From assembly GCA_012184525.1 (NCBI GenBank), contig WOFQ01000107.1, positions 1 through 49,906 of the forward strand: 49,906 nucleotides of DNA. The letters run 5' to 3'. The notes beneath the pieces are model-generated. The model did not search any database and was not told where the DNA came from. It worked only from the letters and a program-made list of their open reading frames with translations. Shown one piece after another: positions 24,371 through 33,524 of this stretch; position 1 is the first letter of the stretch; each line of letters starts with the position of its first letter. This DNA is from Xenoacremonium recifei (taxonomy: Eukaryota > Ascomycota > Sordariomycetes > Hypocreales > Nectriaceae). The position numbers and the translations under genes are program-made.

Positions 24371-25332
24371 TGTATATAACGAGTGAATGGACGTGTTCAA
24401 ATCAGCTGCTATGCCAAAGAAGATTTCGACTAAGGGCTGCCAACTGGTACTGGGAGATAGATGTAATGGCCTTATTGTTTCCCTAGCCCAGCTTTAAATA
24501 CACTTAGTTCAATGCGACAGCAAAAAACGAGTGGAAACTCATCTCAAGTCAACTACGGGATTGGTTGAGTACCAGGACCTACCTTTCATCCACTCTACGG
24601 TGCCTATGGAAGAGGTAGGCCAAGCGTCTGGAGTCTCAACGGGGGCGGGGGCGGGGGGGTGCTGCACCTATCATCCCGTACTTACGCCTGCTTGGGCTTT
24701 GGGACGCCCAAGAGATTGCCTCGGAAATAATATTAGTTCTAGGTCGATTGGAGTTCTTCCATGGAGGCTCCAAGTAAATGGACGAATTTATACGAAAGGC
24801 AGCTGGCATGCTGGGACCACAAATGGTCTGGGGGAAGAAAGAAGGCAGGCCTAACCTTTACATGTTTCCCTCCCTCCCTCTTCTGCGTGACTAAAAACGA
24901 CTAAAAAGGTTCTAAACACTATACGGCCCAAATACGGATAACTATAAAGATATCTTCCATCTCGATGATCCCCGGGAAGGACTCTACAACGGGAATGCAA
25001 TGAGTAGACCAAAGAAAAGGCCTTTTGCAATTATATCTATCCGCGGCCTACGCGATTTACAACAGCATTTAGCGAGAAACGGCTTGTTGGGATTAGTTAT
25101 TAGATTTCAACCATTGATTGCTTCAGTTTTCCTTCTTTAGTTCTAAGAACAATCACAAGCGGGAATTACCACGGCGTATTGATACGTTATATTTGATTGT
25201 ATCTTCTCTTCAATGCTTAGCTAGAAGCTTTTTCATTCCGCAGTCTCGATTGGGACTCGATAATCAAATCGTACTATCTGCTAAAGCGTTGCACACCAAA
25301 CCTGGTTTTTTGACACTCGATAATACTCAAAC
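24371..25332. promoter_or_regulatory. Promoter region of the S15-type hydrolase
   Basis: This is about 960 bp with no gene seen. The half nearer the hydrolase holds the G-rich hexamer repeat at 24640-24659. The rest is AT-rich 3' flank of the dioxygenase gene. Confidence 0.4.
24640..24659 (+). promoter_or_regulatory. Tandem CGGGGG hexamers
   Basis: There are three CGGGGG units in tandem (the last extended), giving overlapping GCGGGG strings that match the CreA consensus SYGGRG. They lie 270 bp upstream of the S15-type hydrolase start. A very similar array sits 264 bp upstream of the PhyH-type gene. Confidence 0.4.
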
Positions 25333-26401
25333 TTAATAAGGCATGACGCCTGCCAGCTTCAGGATTTGATCCGTTCTTTCAGGCTTTTCCAGGGGCTCAC
25401 TCCTCTCCAATGGATCAATTGTGCCGTTTATCATTGCTTTGCCCTGGCCGAAAATATTGCAATGCGGCCAATGAGTCGTTCCTTCGAACTTATCAAACAA
25501 CTCGGCTTTGTATTTAACCTCTTCTGACTTCGCAAGGCGGGCCGGAGCAAAGCAGGTGTAGATGACAGTGCGGATCGTGTCGGTTTCGATGGGAGCGACG
25601 TGGTGGATCGTGCGCGAATCCCAGAGTATGAGATCACCAGGTTCGGCCTCGACTTTGATTTCGTAACATCCCTGTGACTTGAACCACTCGATTTCATCCG
25701 GCTGGAATCGGTAAAGATCATAATGCTGGCCGTGTGCCTTGTTTCGTTGGCGTGGCTCATGCTCTGCGAAGTACTTCTCAAAAAGCGTCGAGGATCCCAC
25801 CATCAGAAGCAGCCCACCGTCCTTAGGGCCCGCTTGAGAGAGGTTGAGAATTCCCTGCACACAGGCTAGACCATGGCGATAGGGAGACTGGTCGGTGTGT
25901 GGCCAAGGTTCAAAAGGAGGAACGTTCGGGTTTGGCAAGGAGACATTGAAGGTATCGAAAGATACCAGCAATTCATCCGTGTCCCAGATTTGTGCAAAGG
26001 GTTTAATCACATTCGGCTCACTAAAAAACATTGTTTCATCAGCAGTGTCCCCTAAATCATAAAATGGTGTTAGGGACTTACGTTCGAGCATCCCACATGA
26101 ACTTCTCGTGCGCAGCACAGTAGTTAATGTACATATTCCTGACGCTCTGGGGGAGATGTTCCTTAGTCCAGGTGCTGCGATCTTTGAGGTTGAATCCATT
26201 GTCAAAAGATTCAAGCCATTCGAGAGCTTTCTTCTGGTAGTACGTGACAGCCTTCTCTTTTGGAACGGCTTGCTTAAAAACATAGAAACCGTTCTTGAAG
26301 AATTCATCTCTCCAATCGCCGTAGGAGATCTGGGCATTGGCTTCCAAATTTGGAAGCTCGGAAGACGTAGTGGTGGTATTTGTGTAAGTGGTAGTCGACA
26401 T
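25333..26401 (-). CDS. Phytanoyl-CoA dioxygenase (PhyH)-family protein
   Basis: Exons complement(join(25333..26020, 26082..26401)) give 335 aa. H148 and D150 in WPHTDQS, H246 or H247 in LWDSRTIHH, and an Arg in the following TIRTVIYTCFAP form the usual Fe(II) and 2-oxoglutarate site. The acceptor was set at 26021 because a nearer AG would give a frame with an immediate stop, while this one joins DART to EPNVIKPFAQIW as in relatives. The 61-bp intron is GT-AG. Family members hydroxylate acyl chains, lipids or secondary metabolites. This is the second 2-oxoglutarate oxygenase of the cluster and is not closely similar to the TauD-type one. C-rich hexamers lie 264 bp upstream. Confidence 0.88.
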
Positions 26402-27144
26402 ACTTAAGAGTTATTATAGATAGAATGTTTTTGAGTCTGGACGAGAGAAGATCTCAAAAGAATGCTGCTGTAAATTATGAGCCTTGAGCGTGATGTTTCA
26501 GTGATAAGCTATTGTATAAGCAGCCTTATATATACGAAATATGAGCTTGGTTTTGCCTTGGACATTACCGAAGGTAAGTTCACATGACGTCTGCTGCTGT
26601 TGGATTGATTACGAGTAGATGAGGCATGGCTAAGGGCATGTAGCCCGGGAGACATGCATGCCATCCCCCGCCCCCGCCCCCGCTGAATGAACCCCGCCGT
26701 TATGTCGACTCACATGCAATTTCCTGGGTGTTGGGTGGCGATGAGGATACCCTTGCCTCACTCTGTACGCAGTCTCCGACGAATGTTACTTTGTTCATCT
26801 TTGTGACAGGGGAAGCCAGCCAAGAATTGCCACGCAGCGAAAATCGGCTATGACAAATCAAAAGTGTACATGTGAGTGTCTCACGGCGGACACAAGGCCT
26901 AGCCTGTCTAGTGTTCTACAAGTCTAGAAAACGGAGGTTTTCGGGGCTGGGAAACATGATTCCTGTTCAGAAGTCTGCATTCGGTTTTGCTTCACAGAAC
27001 GAGTTACCTATGGGCCTAGCTATGAAGAGAAGGTTATTGACTAGGACACAGCAGTCCTCCTCCGGAAGAATGTATTGCAAGAGTTGCACGGTCGTAGCTA
27101 TATCTTTCAAGCAATTCCTCAATCCCATCTCTCCCTAACCATAC
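26402..27144. promoter_or_regulatory. Promoter region of the PhyH-type gene
   Basis: This is 743 bp with no gene seen. It holds the CCCCCG array at 26665-26683. A short open frame at 26872-27138 has no domain and overlaps the MFS 3' flank. Confidence 0.4.
26665..26683 (+). promoter_or_regulatory. Tandem CCCCCG hexamers
   Basis: There are three CCCCCG units in direct tandem, the complement of the CGGGGG array at 24640. They lie 264 bp upstream of the PhyH-type start and include CreA-like sites on the minus strand. Confidence 0.4.
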
Positions 27145-29135
27145 TTAATGATACTCTGCATCCCTGTCCTTCTTTCGGATTACAAACCTCTCCGTGAATG
27201 CTCGAACCTTCTCTCCCCAAAAGAAGACAGGGATACCAAGTAGGATGAGTGCACCAAGCATCAGTCCGTAGACCAGGAAAGCACCGTCATACCCACAGCG
27301 CTTAATGAATGGCTGCACAGCATAGCTCGTACCGAAGCTCAGCACCCCACGCATCGTGCAAATGCTGACGATAGCCGGTCCAGCTTGCGTGGGGTAAGCA
27401 TCAAGAACATAGACCAAGGTGGCCATGTAAGCACCCATGAACGCAAACTGGGCAGAGTTCTGGCAAAAAACAATGGCGAACCAGTGGAAGCGCTCCGGGT
27501 GCTGAGCAACCTGCCCATACAAGATACTGGCCACAACACCCAGACAAGTGGGTATAATTCCTGGGAGAAGTCGAAACTGCGGCCCGTGGAAACCGTCGTT
27601 ACGACGTGCGAGGTACTTGCTGAGCCAATCTGAGCCATGCCCAAGAAGCGGCATGGCGATGAAAGCTACAACAATCACGCCACCCGTAGTGAATGAGGTA
27701 TTTTTCTTGGGCCAGTTGTACGGCTCGTCGGCTAAGACTGTGGCATATGTTGTTGCGAGGGAAATCGAGGCTCCCAGGGAGACACCATTGATAAGCTGGT
27801 CAGAGAGATTATCTGCGTTAGCCAACTTGGATAACAAGTACCATTCCTCTCAACAGGGGCACGGTTGGAACTCACCAAGACCCATGTCATGTCGGGAAAT
27901 AGCATCATTTTAAAGACGTTGATCGTTGTCTGCCACCATTCGGACCATTCGGGCTTTCGTGCAATAAGCCGCATGTCCGATTTCCAAGTTCTAGGCTTGT
28001 GATTGACAAAGTCTAAAGGTCGGGGATCAGTCGTGGTCAGACGCTCAGCCTTGTAAGTTTCCACATCCTCTCCCGCAGCGAAACGGCTAACCGCGGTGGC
28101 TCGACCTTGGAAAGCGCTTAGTGGTCGAGGATACCGCGTCTCAGAGGCAAAGAAGATGCCTAACAAGAGCGACAACCCAGAAATGCCGGTACCTATAGCG
28201 TACCAACCCGAGACACCAACCGTACCGGCGATGTATGATCCGAGCATATTGTAGACCGTGGACCCAATATTGGTCATGGCAGAAAGGTAAAGCAGATGTT
28301 GAGCGCGCTCGTGTAAGAACTGAGTCTCTTGCACCATTGTCGGGCATAAGGCCTCGGATTGCCCTGCAGCAAGCCCGAGAAACACTCTTCCCACAAAATG
28401 CATTGTGTAGCTGTTCTGAAGACTGAGAACAATCCCAAATACGGTCAGGAGCAATGCCGATGCTAGGAAAACGGGTCGACGCCCGATAGCATTGGCGATG
28501 GGCATAGAGATGATGTTGCCAATGCCCATAAACAGGGTTGGGTATGTCATCAGGTCTTAGGTGTCCAGCGTATCAGCAACGGTCCCGACTTTTCTCATGC
28601 TTGAGAAGCTTGTTCTTGCTTACCGGAGATGTCTTGAATGGATCTGCCCTCTTTGAGGTATCCGGGTGCGATTATTGGAACGATACCGCCCTATCATGCG
28701 GTGTTAGTTACAAAAACGAACTCGAGGCCACTGTCTGAGGGTTTTCTACATACCAAGCCACCGACCATGCTAAGACTGATAGTGCCGTAAAGGGTGACAG
28801 CCAGTAGGAGTAGCTTCATGCACGGACGCGATCAGCAGGTTGAAACAATCAGAACCGCTCTGATTGATGCGAGAGCTTACTATCTTTCTCCATTTTGGCA
28901 AGTTCAGCGGATCTTGGAGATTCGATTAGAGCCGGCCGGGACAGAGGTACTTTGGGAGTCATATACCTCTAGGATCTGGACTTGGTGTCGGGACAAGGTA
29001 AGTCACGTCACCGTCAACGAATTTGACGGCGCCCGTGAAGGGCTTCGTGTCCGTACGATCTAATTCGAGATTCTCAGACGTATCAATATCATCAACGTGT
29101 TTAGACGTCGCATCCATCTCGATTTTGTGGTCCAT
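27145..29135 (-). CDS. MFS transporter, DHA1-like
   Basis: Exons complement(join(27145..27825, 27876..28555, 28624..28690, 28754..28813, 28881..28912, 28967..29135)) give 562 aa. Four small exons near the N-terminus join to give PSPDPRDPLNLPKWRKI and then the first helices. The motif-A loop is ANAIGRR. A long central loop (about residues 240-320) holds many charged residues. The last intron was resolved with acceptor 27826, which preserves frame; a nearer AG does not. The start has the context GCCATGG. Its sixth-helix to loop region differs from the other two MFS proteins, so the three probably differ in substrate. It is the most intron-rich transporter of the window. Confidence 0.87.
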
Positions 29136-29678
29136 GGCAGCGGCTGTGGGCTGAAAAAAAGATGACTGTACAGCTTGTATAACTTGGGGCGCAGGATACA
29201 CGATGTGTGAAGGTCGTCTGAGAGATGTAGAGAGAGAGAAAAGATGGAAAGTTAACCGCACCCAGACTATAACTATGAGAAATCACGCTTCGCCAAAAAT
29301 GGAGGATGCCAACCACTCGTCACAAGACACTCCACCCCCAGATTATGTCCCCCCGCAGGCCAGCACCTCCGCAAGCTAAGATGGCGGGGTACGGGGGAGG
29401 CCTTTTGCTAGTTCTGCGACCGCGGCCAAACCGAGAGCTAGCTTTCCTCAAGGCTTTTGCACCTCGCGTCGAAACCCAAGTCGCTATGTGAGAGGGTTAG
29501 GGTGAGGGGGGGAGGGTTAGGGTGATGGTGATGATGATGGACGGCGGTCGTACTCCATCAGTAACGTAACTCACTCGTAGTCTTTCCAAACGTCAAGCAG
29601 ATAGCAAACTCAAGCCGACACAGAATCCAAAATTGGGTCAAAGCTATTCAATTCATGCGGCCCCGAAAGGCATTCTTG
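29136..29678. promoter_or_regulatory. Promoter region of the third MFS gene
   Basis: This is 543 bp with no gene. G-rich strings (GGCGGGG, ACGGGGGAGG) occur at 29380-29400, and two telomere-like motifs lie at 29493-29525. Confidence 0.4.
29493..29525 (+). repeat. Two short telomere-like motifs
   Basis: AGGGTTAGGGTGA occurs twice, exactly 20 bp apart (29493-29505 and 29513-29525). Each contains a single TTAGGG. This is far too short to be a telomere; it may be a chance G-rich run or a general regulatory factor site. Confidence 0.4.
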
Positions 29679-31090
29679 TCACAGGTCGATATCTAGCACG
29701 TATGCTGGCTCTAGGTCTACAATCCTTGACTTGGTCTCTCTCTCGACGAGCTCTTTAGCCGCTGTGGTGTCAGTCCCATACGGCTTCATTGGTCTGCAAC
29801 CCTCGATGTTAATGTAAGGCAATCCGTAATACCGGGGCGGTAGGACAAGAATGAGAAGCAATCTCAACATACCCAGCATCATGTAAACACCAAATCACAG
29901 TGCCAGGCTCATCCAGCCATTTGACCTCGTTAAGCACAAACTCTGCCGATGAACCATCCCAAGCCCGCCCATTGAGGTTCCCACGACCGGCGATGCCTAG
30001 CAATGCAATATTCGGCTTTGGTTCCATGTATCGCATTATTCCCTCATAGCAGCCCTGGTGCGCGCTCCATAGCAACGCCTTTGTATTCTCCTTTGTCACG
30101 AAATTGACAATAATCTGGCCCCCATCACAATTGGAAAATATGTTTCGATCCCTATCTCTCACAAATTCAACAAAAGACCTACGACCTGGATCCAGAGTGT
30201 CCAAGTCCTGTCCTTCGCCCATCTTAAGCATCCCGTATTTCATGCCCCAAGTTATATCCATCGTGCAAAAGTATGGATGTGTTGTTCCTTTAGCATAAGC
30301 AATGCCAGAATCTATCTTGTCTGGAGCTGTCCCGGGTTTGAATCCAGGGACGAAGCAATGAACCGACGGCCAGATGTGTGCTGACAATACTGCCAGGTCC
30401 CCATGTGGAATCGCTGGTGCCTTACCAGGAAGTGGTTGTAACGGAACCTCACCGCGGCGGGCTTGTTCACGTACCTGACGTGTGAAAAGACCAATTTGTT
30501 CGCCACCGTAGACTTGGAAAAGCTGTTCTTCGGGGACGCCTGCATCACGCATCAAATTAATAGCTTCAGGGTTCGCCACGATGATGGCGCCAGTACGTTT
30601 CGCGATACGGTCCGCTCCAGGGAGACTGGGAACGTAAAAACATGCAATTAGAATCTTGCCAAGAGTAATAATTCTAATAGAGATCAGAGGCTCTGGCTTA
30701 CTGATCAAAATGTGCGTGTGAGACAAAGATGTAGTCACATTCGGTCACATCGTCAACCGCAAGATACTGAGGCAAAATCGAAGGTCGGTCGAGGTACGTG
30801 TCGAGGAAGATGTTCAGGCCTCTTGTACGAAGTCGAAACGTTGTTGTGCCTTATACTTGGTCAACCGAGAGCTTCAGGCCTTAATGCGTGCCGCAATTCC
30901 TACCAAACCATTCCAACGTCGTCTTACTTCGTTCCGAGTCCACCATGGTGATTGGGAATTCTAGAGAATAACACGGACGGTAGTCAAAGGAGGACGGGCA
31001 GCTTCCAGGCAGAGTCGAGCACCGATCCAAGCTAATTAATTCCTGTTGCAAGGTGCCAGTTTGAATCATTGACAACCACATCAGCTCCAT
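29679..31090 (-). CDS. Metallo-beta-lactamase-fold hydrolase, lactonase-like
   Basis: Exons complement(join(29679..29793, 29873..30625, 30702..30849, 30928..31090)) give 392 aa. The zinc motif HxHxDH is reassembled across an intron as VSHAHFDHLPGAD (H99, H101, D103, H104). The preceding strand is GLNIFLDTYLDRPS. Later His and Asp residues in TTHPYFCTMD, NCDGGQ and SAHQG could complete the binuclear site. Overall it resembles fungal N-acyl-homoserine-lactonase/AttM-type MBL proteins, which open lactone rings. The 5' end is the weakest point: the ATG at 31090 is used but a further upstream exon cannot be excluded. It is divergent from the FAD monooxygenase at 31526 with 435 bp shared. A hydroxylase plus a lactonase would suit ring opening of an oxidised intermediate, but this is inference. 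Confidence 0.8.
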
Positions 31091-31525
31091 CAAACCTGTA
31101 CGTTAGGAATGGAGACAGGGAGATGGGTACCATTGGGCGGAACATACCCGCATAAACAAGGATCTTGTTCTTGGAACAGCCAGAAGAAGTTGCAAGGATT
31201 ATGCGGGGGGGGAAAGGGGGGAGGGGCCGATGGGGGTAGGATTCGACAGCGATGCTCCCCCTCCCCCATCTAAACTTGAAGCCGGGGTTCCGACGGGGGA
31301 GTTCGCTGAACCCCCACTTTCGGCTCCTATCTCGAGAAGGGTGATCAGTTCCATCCAGTCGCATCCAGTCGGGGATCTGTCAACGAACGGTTTAGCAGTG
31401 CCAGTGCAGCGATATTTCTATCCTCTCCCGAGTACTTGATGCATGTTGATGGCCTTAGACTTTCTCATTTCACAAGGAAAGCCAAGAAGGACAACCGCAA
31501 CTCACACATTAGACCCTCAGTCCCA
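31091..31525. promoter_or_regulatory. Bidirectional promoter between lactonase-like and monooxygenase genes
   Basis: This is 435 bp, very G/C-skewed at 31201-31320 with runs of G and C and the 9-mer at 31290. In-frame sequence continues upstream of the monooxygenase ATG, but the MAQQNRV start is preferred. Confidence 0.45.
31290..31298 (+). promoter_or_regulatory. CCGACGGGG motif
   Basis: This is an exact copy, 200 bp from the lactonase-like start and 228 bp from the monooxygenase start, so it could serve both. Function is inferred. Confidence 0.35.
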
Positions 31526-33280
31526 ATGGCGCAACAAAATCGAGTCAAGACAGCAGCCACTGTCACAACAGAGCAAATCAAGAAGCTAAAGGTGTTCATT
31601 ATAGGAGCCGGTCTCGCAGGTGCTCTCCTAGCCAATGGCTTTATGCACAATGATATCAACGTCGAAGTGTTCGAAAAGTACGAGGCGGCGGTTGTGCGCG
31701 AGGGGTACCAGATCCGCCTCGGTGCCAGCGCGCTCAAGGGCTTCCGAGCATGCTTGAGTCCCGAGCGGCTGGCTGAACTTATCCCCAAGTTTGGCAGAAG
31801 TGGCGGCTCGAGAGCTGGAGCGCCCATCATCTTCGACCAGGCTTTTAATCCTCTCCTAGACCTCACCATCTTTCCAGCCTACACCAAGTCTGCGCCCATT
31901 AGCCGTAATATTCTCCGCGAGTTTCTTGCCAACGATCCTGCTGAGGCCGGACTGCTTCACTATGGACGCGGGTTCGAGAAGTACGAGATCATCAACCCAG
32001 GCCAGACTGACGAACGCGTAAAGGTTTACTTTTCAGATGGTACGGCTGAAGAGTGTGACTTGCTCATTGGCGCAGATGGCTCAAATTCTAAGGTATTTTC
32101 TCCCGCTGGACGTTGATATCAACATCTAACAATCCGGGCACGCCGGGCTTTTAGATCAACGTGCAACTCGGTCTTGACAACATTCACAACCGGCAATCGG
32201 AATGGAACGCACTCTCCAAGGCGAAACTTCCGACACATCAGTATCAAACCCTCAATCCTCGCATACTTGGGAACCCGTGTTCCACCTTTTCGAAAGGCAT
32301 TGGCATGTTCTTTGCCAGTAAGTTAAGCCATCCTGTCTGGACAACTCCTTTCTCCTTTCAGTTTCTTCATTCTTTTCAAAAATATCGAATCTAACTTTGG
32401 TCTCTCGCAGCTTACATGCCCGAATCAGCTAATGATGACTCGGAAGATCTGAAATACGACGAATCCGTGTCTGCTCTCATGCTTGGGACGCGATTCCCAA
32501 AGGAGATGGTTCCCGACGGTCTTGAGAATAGAAGCAACAAGGAAATCTGGGATTTCATCAAATGGGGTTACAGGGAGTGGTCGCCGGAGCAGTGAGTGTT
32601 CATCAACGAAGATCTCAGTCATTCAAAGCCGCTAACAGTTCATGATAGTCACGCAATTATTGATCTAGCTCGAGGAAGCGATATACACGTGATCAGACCC
32701 CGAGTGTCAGTCCGCCCTGCCCGAAATTGGAGAACAAAGGTAGCATCGGCAGAGAATCCAGAGCGTGGCCACCCGCGGGTTTGGCTCATCGGCGACGCGA
32801 TTCATGCCATGTTACCCACCCGGTACGTTGGATAGAAATCCAGACCACCGAGTTTGAGGCAGTCATATTATCTTTAACTGCTAACTAATGATGCTATAGC
32901 GGTATGGGAGGTAACCAGGCGATGTGCGACACATCGGTCGTGCTGCCGTTAGTCAAAGAGTTATCCATGAAGTCGGCGGCGGGGTTTGCAGTTACTACTA
33001 CTGAGATTGCTGCCAGTCTCAAAAGGTATGAGGACGAAATGATACCAAGGGCATTCCACTGGGTTGAAGTTAGCGACCAGAACCAGGTGAATTGCATTCA
33101 ATCAAGACCAACACGCTATCTCTCTAACAGATCTCCCAGGCACCTGACTCATCTACCGTGCGTGGAAGACTCCAATTGTATCTGAGAGGGTGGAGGTTTC
33201 GCGTAGCTAGCTGGTGGTACAAGTTGGCATCAATATTTTGGACAAGGCATATGGTGGATGATGCACCTGAGCTGCAATAA
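31526..33280 (+). CDS. FAD-dependent monooxygenase (second, distinct subgroup)
   Basis: Exons join(31526..32092, 32155..32317, 32411..32591, 32649..32822, 32900..33086, 33131..33280) give 473 aa. Motifs in order are IIGAGLAGALLA, IGADGSNSK, RPRVSVRPARNW and LIGDAIHAMLPTRGMGGNQA, all standard for class A flavin hydroxylases. The last exon encodes a basic, hydrophobic segment (WRFRVASWWYKLASIFW) that might be a short membrane-facing tail. Introns are 44-93 bp with canonical ends. It is longer than, and not closely similar to, the salicylate-hydroxylase-like protein at 1693, and fits the broad group that contains fungal secondary-metabolite and aromatic hydroxylases. Substrate unknown. It is divergent from the lactonase-like gene and convergent with the regulator at 33525. 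Confidence 0.87.
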
Positions 33281-33524
33281 GACTGCACACGCTCCTCATG
33301 CACCTCTCGAAGCTATACATGTGACACACCGAGGAGGTTTGTTTCTTCGTCAATTTAAATACATTGCCACCATTCGTAACATGCTGTGTCTTTTGTTGGG
33401 AAGAAGCCAGAGGGTGTTGTAGAAGGTGTCCTTCGGTCTTTTCACTAGCCATACTGTTGAGATATCGGACTCGAACCTCCACTACATAATAATTAAAGCG
33501 CCGACAAGATGCAGTCATAGTCAA

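Noticed and set aside
29493..29525. True telomere or chromosome end inside the window
   Set aside because: There are only two single TTAGGG units, surrounded by genes on both sides.
29679..31090. Naming the MBL protein as a quorum-quenching lactonase
   Set aside because: The zinc motif supports the fold and a lactonase-like role, but the acyl-homoserine-lactone substrate cannot be inferred from sequence.
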